Shown here: one piece after another, positions 1 to 12,962 of the stretch
How the letters are laid out: each line of letters opens with the position of its first letter
Numbering within the stretch: the first letter of the stretch is position 1
Assembly: GCA_001600635.1 (NCBI GenBank)
Contig: BCKL01000004.1
Span: 1,016,904-1,080,903 of the forward strand
Length of the DNA: 64,000 nucleotides
From: Leucosporidium creatinivorum
Taxonomy: Eukaryota > Basidiomycota > Microbotryomycetes > Leucosporidiales > Leucosporidiaceae
Direction: 5' to 3'
Program-made: the position numbers and the translations under genes
The notes under the pieces: generated by a model
The model's database searches: none
What the model was told of the DNA's origin: nothing
Seen by the model: only the letters and a program-made list of their open reading frames with translations

Positions 1-1853
1 GACCGTTTCGTCACTTCGAACAGTCTACATCAGCCTAGAAGTACGCTTTCGCTCGGCTCTCGTGGTCTCTCGCCAACACGGCCAGCTCCCAAGCCGCATC
101 ACGCGACGATCTTCTCGGAACCCTCGCTCCAAGCTCGCTGTGCTTGAGGCAGCTTGCGAGCCTCTCTCGGTGTTCTTGTCGAGCTCTGTAGACGAGAACG
201 GTTCGATACACGAGCCAGGTGAGTGTAGTGTGGCGTAGGCTGGTGCAGGAGGAGCGACAGGGAGGGCTGCTGCTCGTCGACGCTTGGGGGAGCTGGCGCA
301 GAGCGAGGGCGCGGCGAGGTTTGGTGAAGCTCGAGCAGGGAGGGAAGGAGAAAAGGGCTCGGTGAAGGATCACGGCGGTGAGCTGCTCGGGCTGTGGTTC
401 CTCGTCGGCTTTGAGATGCTACAGCTTATGTGAAGCGGATGAGCGGCGACGGGCGTCTGGCATGTCTCTGTCTGCCTCTGGCTCTCCTCGTGATCGGGAC
501 GATAAGATGAAGACGGGTTACATTCAGCAAACCCTGCTATACTTGTCTCTACTGCTGCTGAGTCCCTGGTAGCTGACCGCCTGAGACGTCGAGTCCACGG
601 TGAGCGTGATGCTCGTTGGCTGACGGCCAAGGAGCGCACGCTGTTGCTCCCAGGTCGGGCGGTAGGATGCTGACGGATCTAGCTATGTACCTCCGACGGA
701 GTGAGGTGTGCTGAGGGCGTCGGCGGAAGATGGAGGGCCGAGTCGGCGCGGGGATGGCGCTGATGGGGGACAGAGAGGCGGAAGGTTGGAGGGTTGGAGA
801 CGGCAGTGAAAGAATTCGTCGATGAGGTGGACAGCGTGTTGTGATCGGAGATTGACCTGTAGGCGAACGAGAAGGGTTCAGCTCGTCTCGCTTCCTCATC
901 TCGCGAAGGAGCAAGCCCACTAACCTGACCTTTACCACCCTCCAGTGATCTTGTCCGCACCTCCAAGCATCACTACTACATCCTACGCCGCCATCAGCAT
1001 CCTCAGGAGCATCACCTCGAAAGGCTCAGCCGGCGAGCCATGCCCTCTCCCCCGTCCCTCATCTCCAGTCCAGCTCGAGGACACCGAACAGCGTCGGAGC
1101 TGATCCAAAAGCATCGAGCAAGTACGCTCCTCCCGCCCGGAACTCTAGGACACTTCCTACTACCACCGCCAATCGAGGAGAAGCAGCTTGACCCCTCCTC
1201 GCCGAGCAGCCAGTCCGACCCCCTCCGAGCGGTCTCGTCTTCTTCCACGACGATCAAAGATGCACATGCTGCTCCCCTGCACGTCAAAAGCTGCTGAGCT
1301 GCCTAGCCAGCAGGCTTTCCCTTTCCCGCTCGACGCACTATGCCGACGAGTGGCGACGGGCGTCGAGCTGTCTTCCTGCAGCTGCGTAGGAAGGCTGTAG
1401 AGCAGCAGTACACCTTCCCCGCTTTCCAGCTGCTTCGGAAGCTCCTCATCAGCGTCTTCCCGCCAACAGCAGCTCCATCTCCACCGCTCCTCCCCAGCTT
1501 CCCTTGCTCCTCTCGGTCTTCCTGCGGCGACACTCTCGAGGTTGAAGAGCAGTCGGAGATTTGTCCAGTACGGTCGTACTTGCTACAGGACAGCCGCGGG
1601 CTAGAGACAAAGAAGCAGGAGGGCAACCCTGGTCGTCGCCTCAGGCTCGACTTCGGCGGGTAGCGAGATTCGACTTGGACGCGTGATTTCGCGGTTCCGC
1701 TCCTTCCTCTCCGTCCAGCAACACTCCAGCTGCACTCCACTAGCTCGGCAGCAGCGCACACCCTCTCTTGAGCCTCTGCCCCTTGGGCTAGCTTGACGTT
1801 CCCCCGCGACTCGAGCTCGTCCTCCCCTCTCCTTCGCCGTCTCGAGGTCAAAG
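1..1853. other. Duplicated DNA upstream of the F-box gene, no gene assigned
   Basis: No convincing gene is seen. Open frames exist on both strands but are short, lack recognisable domains and disagree between the two arms. A sequence at about 864-951 looks like an intron (GTAGGC donor, CTGACC branch-like site, CTCCAG acceptor), so a transcribed but weakly coding or decayed gene is possible on the plus strand. The part next to the F-box start should include its promoter and 5' leader. Confidence 0.4.
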
Positions 1854-3423
1854 ATGGGTGAGTATGGCTCGGCGTTCGCCTGAGAAGCTTACGCGCTGAC
1901 CGAGGCTTCTCCTGCACCCTACAGCTACGCTCATTCGCTCCCTCTTCCTGCGACCAAGCAGCGGCGCCTCTCCTTCGCTCTCGCCTCCCACCGAGACGCC
2001 CGTCGACCAAGCTCGGATCATGGTCGCTCGACCTCAAGCAGTGCCTTACCACATCCTCCTCGACATCTTTCTTTACGCCGTCGAGAAGGATCTTGTGCAG
2101 AGCGAACATGGCGGCAAGCTCTCGCGCTGGGATTCGAACGAGTCGCTGGACACCATGCCTTTGATCTGCTCGGCGTGGGAAGATGCAGGTGGGTGTGAAT
2201 GATGCTATGNTGCAGCTCGAGACCCGTAGCTGACCCAACGCTGCACACTCCCACAGCCAACGCAGCGCTCTACCGCTCGGTTGCGCTTCTCGGCGGCGAC
2301 AAGGCTCGCGCATTCCTGGACACGCTGCGCCACTATCCTGAGCATGCTGTCAAAGTGCAGTACCTCGTCATCGGCGTCGGCGACCACAGGGAGGAGAGCG
2401 AGGACGACACGGGACTGGCCGAGGATTCGCTCGACCTCATCCGCGTCCTCACTCTGTGCCCCAACCTTCGTCACCTGCAAGTTCGACCTCTCCACCACGG
2501 TGCTCGCAATTCTCTCCTCGCCGCCCTCGCCTCGCTGCACCTACAATCGCTCGTATGCGCTCCTCGTCTCGGCATCTCGGATCGCGACTGGGGAACCGGC
2601 CTGTACGCCGCCAACAACCTCGCTCTAGCTCATCCGAGCCTCAGGACGTTCGAGCTCGAGTTTGAAGCAGAGACGGATCCTCCAGCCATCGCCTTGCCAC
2701 CTCTCATGAGCCCGCCACCGCTCTTCCTCCCCCTCGTCGAGTTGCGGCTGCACTGCGAGCTCTCGGACCAGACTCTGTGGGCGTTGCTTTCGGCGTGCCA
2801 TGAGCTCGAGGTGTGCGATGTCTACTTTGAGAGGCTGCTGCCCTCCAAGCAGTGAGTTTGAGCGACTTCTCTTGACCTCGCCTCGAGAGCTGACCTCGAC
2901 TCTCATCCTTCTCGCAGGACGACGACGGCGCTGAGGTCGTGTGCTGCTTCCATCAAGTCGCTTCGCTTCATCTGCAAGTGAGCCCTATGTCCTTATCCTT
3001 CTACAGGCGAGCTGTGCTAACCCTCGCCCGCCGCCCTTCTCCAGCCCGACTGTCGAGCAACTCGACCAGTTCGACTCGGCCACCCACGAGCCCATCTTCG
3101 ACCAGCTCCTATCCTACCAGCAGCATCTGCAACGTCTCAGCATCTCCGCCACCGATGTCTCCACCAACGTCTTCCGCCTCATCCCTCCCAAGCTCGTCAC
3201 CCTCGAGATCCAATCCTTCAACCACGTCGGCTCGTTCATCTTCTCGCAGCACCTCATCGACCATCTCCTCGACCCTACCCTCGACTTTGGGGCGCTCGAA
3301 TCTTTGGTGCTGTACGATTCGGCGGATGCTTGGGAGCACGAGAATGCCGAGGCGATGCCGCAGGCTTGCGAGGCGAGGGGGATACGGTTCACCTTCCTGC
3401 CCGACGAGGAGATGGCTCAATAG
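1854..3423 (+). CDS. F-box-like protein, copy 1
   Basis: The product probably acts as a substrate adaptor of an SCF ubiquitin ligase. The N-terminal part has the F-box pattern of basidiomycete proteins: VPYHILLDIFLYAVE, then LDTMPLICSAWED and AALYRSVALL. After it comes a region of leucine-rich-like repeats (for example LCPNLRHLQV, LASLHLQSLV, LVELRLHCEL) that would form the substrate-binding surface. The model has five exons. The first coding exon is only ATGG, followed by an intron to 1924, after which the frame runs into the F-box; a start at the in-frame ATG at 2020 is the alternative. Introns lie at 2189-2256 and near 2850-2917 and 2979-3045. Length is about 430 residues. It is nearly the same protein as the copy at 15330-16890. 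The substrate is unknown. Confidence 0.75.
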
Positions 3424-4103
3424 TGGTGCCCCTGTATGCTCTCGTCTTGAAAGAGGATAGATAACCAATTGTCTTGCCTCTACAGCACTCGATACATAAC
3501 TGTTGTCGCGACTCATAATCGTGAGTCGGCCGCTCGTTCCCTCATCGCCGAGCTGCCCGAGTTGCTGCTGACTTCTCCGCCTGCCCTCCACAGCTGTACC
3601 AGTATTCAACAACTTGACATGCATCTTATAGATCTCTAATCGACATGAACGCACTGCAAAGACACGTAAAGCAGCTTCTTCCTCTCCTCGCAGCTTCGAG
3701 GGAAACGAGAAGAGGAGCAAGCGCGCTGCGCCGACAGGGAGACCGACCAAATCGGACCGAGCAAGTCGCTGCTGCGAATGACAGCCTCGACAATCTTTAG
3801 AGGTTCTCCCTGCTTGGCCGCTTCGCTCTCCGCCTCCTACGGTCTCGGCGCCCGGGACTGATAGCTCGTATTGTCGCTTTTTGCACCTTGTGCTACAAGA
3901 TTGAAATGAGGAGAGAGAGAGGGGAGATATACCGAGAGAGACGGAGAACCAAAAAAGAAGAAGAGAGAAGAAAGAGAAGGAGGAAGAGCTACGCAAATCT
4001 TCCTCGAGGGGCCCGACCGATCCCAAAAGCCATCGCCGAGCGCCGCCGACGAGGTGAGAAGAGGGACAGGGTAGGGGTGGGGTGGGGCGTGGGTATAAAG
4101 AGT
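3424..4103. other. Intergenic region between F-box copy 1 and BRE1
   Basis: The first part, to 3695, still belongs to the inverted repeat and contains an intron-like segment (GTGAGT donor at about 3522, CTGAC, CACAG acceptor at about 3594), probably in the 3' untranslated region. From about 3896 to 3990 lies a purine-rich GA/AAGA tract with no coding character. The two genes converge here. Confidence 0.6.
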
Positions 4104-7100
4104 CTAGAAATACACGTTGGAGACGTCGTCCCTTCCGAAGGCGGCGCCGCAAGTCGGGCACTTGCGTTGACGGTTGGAGAGGCGCGCGTCGATGCAGTCC
4201 TTGCAGAAGAGGTGGCCGCAGCGGTTGATGATGACGCCCTTGAAGCGGACCATGCAGGTCGAGCACTTGAGCATTTTCTGGAAGGGTGTGCAGGCGGAGA
4301 GGAGAGAGAGAGGGAGAGGGAGAGAGGGAGGAGGTAAAGAAGGGAGGCGAGGAGCTGGGTCAGCGGGGTAGACGGCCGAGTCTGAACGCGAGAACATACA
4401 GAGAGATCCTCGTTATACGCTTTCAGCTGCTTGACCTCCGCAGTAGATGATCCACCCGAGCTCGAGCTCGAGGTCGAAGTCATGACCGCCGCCTTCGCCG
4501 CCTTGAGCTCGCGCTCCTGCCTCGAGGCTTGCTCCTCGAACTTCTTGCGCGCGGCGAGCTCCGTCTCTGCTTGAGCAATGCGTTGGCCGAGGAGGGCGTT
4601 GAGCTGTTCGATGCAGAGCAGAGGTCAGCGAAAGCAGCTTGAAGGCGCGAGCGATGGAGCAGGAGCGGACCTCGGTGATGTGCTTCGTGTGCTGCTCGTT
4701 GCGGAGGTTGAGCTCGGTCGTCTCGCGCTTGAGGTTGGCGATGTGGTCCTGGTGGGCGCGGATGCTGTGCTGGTGCATGGAGATCTCCTTCTCGGCGGCG
4801 GTCTGACGAAGGCAAAGGAGTCAGCGAGATCTCGAAGGGTGCTCGGAGGAGGGGAAGAGCGCACCAACTGCACGCCTAGACTGTGTTGCAGATCTGCGCC
4901 GCCCTCGACCGCTCGTTGCTGCTTCTCGGCGAGCTTGGTAAGGACGGCGTTCTCCGAAGCGAGGGCGTCCTTCTGGCGCATGGTCGTGAAGTAGCGGTTG
5001 TCGGCTTTGGCTTTCTACTCGTGCGAACGAAGAAGGCAGAGGGAAGAGGTGTCAGCTCGACTCGACTCGCCCCGACTTCGAAGAAGAAAGCGAATAAACC
5101 CACCTCGGCCTGCGCCTTCTGCACCTTCTCCTCCATGCCCACCAATCCCAACACCTTACTCCCACACATCTCATCCAACTCACTCCACGCGGTACTAAGC
5201 CTCTCGACCTCGCCATACAGCATATTAGTCTCGCCCTCGGAGCTCTTCAACTGCGCCTCAAACACCTTGACCTGCTCCTCCTTCTCTTGCAGCCTCTTGG
5301 CCAAATCGGCGAATTCGACCTGCCCGTCTGCAGAGGGGGAGAGGAGCGCTTCGAGTTTGGACAGGCGGGAACGGGCGGTAGAGAGTTCGGCGCGGGCGGT
5401 CATCTCCGAGTCGGCAATGACAGTTGCGTTGGATTCGGGAGAGGCGGCCGTGTAGGCGTGGAGTTGGTCGCGAAGGGCGAGGAGGAGGTTCTCGGCGGTC
5501 CTGCGAGAAACGGAGAAGTCAGCTCGGTGGGCCTCGAACCGAGCACGAGCACGAGAAGACCAAACTCACTTCAGTCTCTCCTGCAAATCCCGAATCACAT
5601 CGGCCTCCTCCGCCCCCAGCAGCAAATCCACCGTCTCCGCATTCCCCCTCCTCGCCGCCAAACTCATCTTCAGTCTCCTAACCTCACTACCCAGCGCCTC
5701 GATCCTCTCCTTCCCACTCTGGTTCAACCGAGTAACCTCCTCCACACTCTTCATCTTGTCCAACTCTTTGGCTTTGAGCTCGGACGCCTCGGCGCGGAAT
5801 TCCTCCCGTTGGGCGCGGATGCGGGTGAGGTCCGATTCCTTGAGAGTGAGCTTGCGTTGGATCTCCTCGATTTGGTCCGCGGCGTCGCGCTGTTTGAAAT
5901 CGAGAGGTGAGCTCATGGTACTCTCCGCGAGCTAGCCCGGCTCCACGAGCAAGGACAAGCTCCGAGCCGGACTCGAGACTCACCACCGTTCCCTGCCTGA
6001 AAGTCTCCTGTTGCTCCCGCAACGCATCCGCCTCCTTCTGCACCCTCTCCAATTCGCTCTTCTTGTTGTCGTTGTCCGAGGTGAGGTTCTGAACGTAGGA
6101 CTGAAGCAGCTTGAAGGGGGTCGATTCGGCGATGGCTTCGTCGGGGAGGGAGACGAGCTGTAGAGTTGCAAAGATAGGTCAGCTCATGCACGAATCGAGG
6201 AGAACGATGTAACGAAGTTTGCTCACCCGTCCTTTGAGTACATCCAGCTCGGTCTTCAACGCGATCCTATCCCTCCTCAGTTCCTCCAACTCCCCATCCC
6301 GAGCTCCCACCATCCTCTTCCACTCCGCCAACTCCTCTGTACTAACTCCATTCACCACCACCACCGGCGCCCCACTCTCCACCTTAACCCCACCAACGCC
6401 CTTCGCCGCACCAACGCCATTCGCCTCGCTCATCTTCTCCTCCTCCCCACTCGGACTCCTGTTGCCCGAGCCGGGTGCACCAGCGCCAGGGAGCGAACGG
6501 CCTTCCAATTCTGCGACTGTGGCCGAACGGAGCCGATCCAGCTTCTTCTCGGCGCGGAGGAGGGTGGAGTGCGCCTCTTCCAGTTGGGAGACGGTCGTGT
6601 CGTGTTGCAGTCGGAGGAGGCGGAGAGATTCTTGCGAACGGAGGGACTGCACGCGTGTCGAGATGCAACAGGTCAGCATGTTGCTCGGCGTGTAATCGGC
6701 GTGTAAGCGGCGAAGACGGAGGAAAGACGCACCTGCTCGAGTAGCTCGCGGCACTTGATTTCCAGCTCTTCGACTTTGTTGCCCGTACCCTCTGCGGGAT
6801 GGAGCGAGCTCAAGCGGCCGAGGAGGGCTTTGGTAGCGCTGCTGCGTTGTGCGAGCGCTTCGGAGAGCTCTTCGTCGGAGAGGGAAGGGTCGGCGACGGA
6901 GGGGGAGGAAGCTGCAGGAGGGGTGCGGAGGGTCAGTTGAGGTTCAAGTGGCGTACAGAGAGGAATGCGAGACTTACCTGCATGCGACGAGTGACCGTTC
7001 GAGGCGGTCGAAGTCGAAGGGAGGAGCAAGTCGGCCTCTTGTACGAGCTGTAGGGCGGTCGGAGACTCAAATCAGCTGCAGCTCTGTTGCCAGATCATCT

Positions 7101-7572
7101 CTAGTCTAGTATCACCAACTTACCGACCCCCAGCTAACCTCCACGGCACTAAGCCTAACCTCGCATCTCCTCCTCTCCTCCTCGAGGCCTTGCACTGTCC
7201 TCTGGGCCCTCTCAAACTGGCGCTTATACTCCTGCAGCTGACGCCAGATAGCTTCTTTACGGAAGCTCTGTTCTCGTACAAACGCGAGCGGGGAGGAAGG
7301 GGAGGTGAGAGAGAGAGCGCGTGGTCAGCTTTACTGCTCGTGTCGTGCGCTCGGAGGAGGGTGTGATTTGCTACAGAGAGCAAGAGCAGTAGCAAGATAG
7401 GGAAGCTCACCTCCAACTTCTCATCCACCTGAGGCTTGTCGTCGTCGTCGCTGTCAGTCTCGTCGTCGTCGTTTGAATGCGAGGGCGAGATGCGCTGCTT
7501 CTTGAGTGCAGGCTGTTGAGTCGCAGAAGGCTCGACGAGGGTGACCCGCTTCCTGGGCTCCAGTCCGTTCAT
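4104..7572 (-). CDS. BRE1: E3 ubiquitin ligase BRE1 (histone H2B monoubiquitination)
   Basis: Bre1 (RNF20/40 family) works with the E2 Rad6 in the nucleus to monoubiquitinate histone H2B, a mark needed for H3K4 and H3K79 methylation. The C-terminus is the diagnostic C3HC4 RING: CSTC, CGHLFCKDC, CPTC, ending in VYF as Bre1 proteins do. Before it, almost the whole protein is predicted coiled coil in many short exons (for example ADQIEEIQRKLTLKESDLTR and EEKVQKAQAE). The N-terminus has a basic patch (ALKKQRIS), a likely nuclear localisation signal, then an acidic run (DDDETDSDDDD). The start is the only ATG that opens this exon. The coding region is cut by about ten short introns with CTGAC branch sites; the one before the RING exon is very pyrimidine-rich. 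Confidence 0.95.
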
Positions 7573-7909
7573 CGCTGGGCTGTACGTCGAATCAGCCGCG
7601 GAAGGCAGGCCGAGCTGGAAGGCGTGGGAGAGAGACGAAGAGAGAGGTGTGTGCCACTGCCCGCTGTGGTCTTGTAAGTGGTGCTGTTCTGAGGAGCGAG
7701 CCGAGCGAGGGCTATAATGCTACAGAAAGAGTCGAGCTTGAAGCTTAGCTTGACAGTCGAAAGCTCTCTCTACGCCGGGTTGTGGAGGAGGACGACCTGG
7801 CGACTTGCGAATTCTCGCCGCCCAAGTCGTCCTCCGCGACTGGCAAACAAACGCCTCAACAAGCCGGCTTCGAACTGCACAGCAACATCCTACACCACCC
7901 CAACAGCAC

Positions 7910-9516
7910 TCAAGCCCAAATATCACTGAAGGCATCCTTACTGCCCGTCGCTCCTCCAGTCGAAGTCGCTCCTCCTCCGCTAAAGCCTCCGAACTCGCCG
8001 AACGGATCGTGAGCGGCAGCAGCAGGCGCCGAGCTACCCCAGACATTCGAGGAGGAGCCGCCAAAGGGGTCGTTGGACTGCATGATCAAATCCCCATCAG
8101 CGAGCGCTGGGGAGAGAAGGGGAGACAGGACTGACCTGAGCCGAGCTCTGCTGCTGCTGCTGCGAAGGAGCGGGCGCCGAGAAGCCAAAGCTGTCGAACG
8201 CGCCGAGCCCTCCTCCACCGCCACTCGCTTGTGCCGGAGCACCCCATGGATCGCTCGCCCCTCCTCCTCCACCACCGAGACTCAACCCTCCCAGTCCAGC
8301 CGTCGCGCCCGAAACCCCTCCTCCCCACTGCTGCTGCTGTTGCTGGACAGGCTGCTGAGCCCTCGGTGGCGGCGCAGAAGCGAAGAGCGACAGGATATCG
8401 GCCTTAGCGTCCCTCTTTGGCTGTTGAACAGCAGCCGGTGCAGGCGCATTGAAGTCGAGGTCGAAGAGACCCCCTCCTCCTCCGGTCTTCGGCGCTGGTG
8501 GTGCTGGAGCGGGAGCGGCGGATGGGGTAGGAGCGGGAGGTGCGCGAGCGGCAGAAGAGGAGGAGGAAGAGGAGCGGGAAGGAGGGCCAGCGAGGAGGTC
8601 GATGGAGGTGGTGGGAGCGGACTTGCGAATAGGAGCGGGGGCGGCGGAGGAGGTTCGGGAGGTGGAGGGTGCTGGTGCGGAGGGCGTGGGGGTCTGTATA
8701 GCACCAGGAGATTAGCTTGTGAGTGAGGGAGAAGGGCGAGCGCGACTCACAGCCTCGGCCTCGCTATCGGAATCGAGCGTCTCGGGGGGAGGAGGGGGAC
8801 CTTGCATCGCCCATCGCTTCGACTCGTATTTGCTGCGAATGAAGGACTCCATTTTGCTGTTGATGCACGAAGTCGGCGTTAGCTACGGTATAGCGGACGA
8901 GCGAAAAGGGAGAGAGCGCGACGCACTGCTCTGGTGGAGCGTGTCCCGGCTTCAAGTGTGCTTCCCAGTAGGCGTTGGCGCGCTTGTTACCCCAGCGTTG
9001 AACGTTCTGTAGGTCCAGGCGAGCTGGTAAGTCCTTGCTATTCACCTCCGAGCTCGGTTCGAACGGCGACTGACCTCAATCTGCTCTGGCGACCACGTAT
9101 CGAGGTCAACCGACTTGACTATAGAGGTGGAGTGGATCAGCAATAGCTATTGATGTTGTACAGCAGCGCGCAGACTGACTGCGAGTGATGTGAACGCCCA
9201 TGCCGCGGTGAATGCCTGAACAGCGGATACACATGAAGCAGCCGAGGTTGGTCGAAGCCCAGCGAGGGTCTGCAGAGGTACAGATATCAGCTTGTAGTCT
9301 GTAGTAACATACTCTGCTACAACTGACCATTCCGCTTGCAATCGGCGCAGAGCTAGGTGGCGGTTCAGCGCGTGGAGGTCAGCTCTCTCTCTCTCTCGTC
9401 TCGTCGCTCTGTAGGGTTGCAGAGCTCACCTTGTTCTCTGGTTTCTTGAGCATCCCCTTGAGGATCTCAGTGTGCTTCTGCGCCTCGGATTTACTCTGGG
9501 TGTAACGAGCTGACAT
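7910..9516 (-). CDS. ArfGAP zinc-finger protein (SMAP/AGE2 type)
   Basis: The product should stimulate GTP hydrolysis on Arf GTPases at Golgi or endosomal membranes. The ArfGAP finger is complete: CADC, sixteen residues, CIRC (CX2CX16CX2C), followed by [13 protein letters not shown] with the catalytic arginine. The order MSARYTQSK..., finger, [13 protein letters not shown] and [11 protein letters not shown]...W matches SMAP1/Age2. The rest is a Pro/Ala/Gly/Gln-rich disordered tail with DPFGEF and DPWG repeats that resemble clathrin or adaptor-binding motifs. I chose the ATG at 9516; the open frame extends further upstream but only from a TTG. The CADC half of the finger sits on a 25-nt exon (9328-9352). 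An Arf6-type GTPase lies at 45686-47043, but no direct link can be shown. Confidence 0.9.
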
Positions 9517-9801
9517 GGTGCAGAAATCGAGGTCGGAGCGGGCAGAGCGGAAGGAGCTCTCGAGCGCGTCGAAGAGGCTCAAGAGCGACCCTCCTTTTCT
9601 CGGCCGAGCTTAAGCTGATTGTATTGAGTCACATAATGATATCTTTGAAATGAATTCCGCTACTTTTCTGCTGCTGTACTGGCCTATAACTTGAGCTTGC
9701 AACCGCGCACGCCATCCTTGCTCTTGCAGCCAAAGGTGCTTCGCGCTCTCTCTCCTCGCTTCCAGCACTTCTCCTCTCCCCACCTACTCTCCTACACAAA
9801 A
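9517..9801. promoter_or_regulatory. Divergent promoter ArfGAP / MET3 with sulfur- and bZIP-like sites
   Basis: This 285-bp divergent intergenic region holds TGAGTCA (9625-9631), the Gcn4/AP-1 type bZIP site. A few bases on is ATGATATCTT (9636-9645), which matches 9 of 10 positions of the Neurospora CYS3 consensus ATGRYRYCAT as I recall it. Both lie about 160-175 bp before the MET3 start codon, a sensible place for sulfur or amino-acid control. Sites this short also arise by chance, so function is inferred. Confidence 0.45.
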
Positions 9802-12637
<2,836 letters not shown>

Positions 12638-12962
12638 ATTTAGTCTCGATTTAAGTAGAAATGTGCGCCAATCATGAAGTACTGTGCATGCCATCTCTAG
12701 CCCTCGAGGCCAGCCGAGAGCATGACAATAAACTGCAAGCGAACGAGAGGGGGACCAAGCATTCAGGGGTCAAGTTTCGAGTCCACCTTTGCCTTCTTTC
12801 CTGTCATCTCGAGTCCACAGTCCACCTCGGCCTTTGCTGCACGGCACTACAGACGGCAAAAGGCGAAGTATCGGAAGTCCAATCTACCGAGCGGATGAGC
12901 GAAAGGTGGGCGAGAGGAAACGGCAGTCTCTCTCTCTCCTTCTCCCGCAATCAACGCTCGAC
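12638..12962. other. MET3 3' region and GH140-like promoter
   Basis: The 325-bp tandem intergenic stretch holds a possible polyadenylation signal AATAAA (12727-12732). A pyrimidine-rich CTCTCTCTCTCC run lies at about 12930, just before the next start codon. No gene is seen. Confidence 0.5.

Larger units (their letters stand above)
1..3695 (+). repeat. Left arm of a large inverted repeat
   Basis: This segment is closely similar, in reverse complement, to 15057-18751. The first window base pairs with position 18751, so the arm may extend beyond the window. The inner edge is sharp: the match runs through CTCCTCGCAGCT and then stops. It holds a complete F-box gene plus about 1.85 kb of DNA upstream of it. 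Differences are scattered substitutions and small indels, found in introns as well as exons, which suggests a duplication that is not brand new but is still well preserved. It contains the only ambiguous base of the window (N at 2210, inside an intron). Confidence 0.93.

Noticed and set aside
195-215. GGTTCGATAC resembling a tRNA T-loop
   Set aside because: No acceptor stem or anticodon arm can be built around it; no tRNA gene was found elsewhere by eye either.
1303-2313. Minus-strand open frame of 336 codons in the left arm
   Set aside because: It lies antisense to the F-box gene, runs through the ambiguous base, has no domain and is not kept as a frame in the right arm.
3896-3990. Purine-rich GA/AAGA tract as a coding or structural element
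   Set aside because: It is low-complexity DNA between convergent genes with no open frame of interest.
9517-9582. Upstream extension of the ArfGAP protein (SLFDALESSFRS...)
   Set aside because: The frame is open but begins with TTG; the ATG at 9516 gives the start typical of the SMAP/Age2 family.
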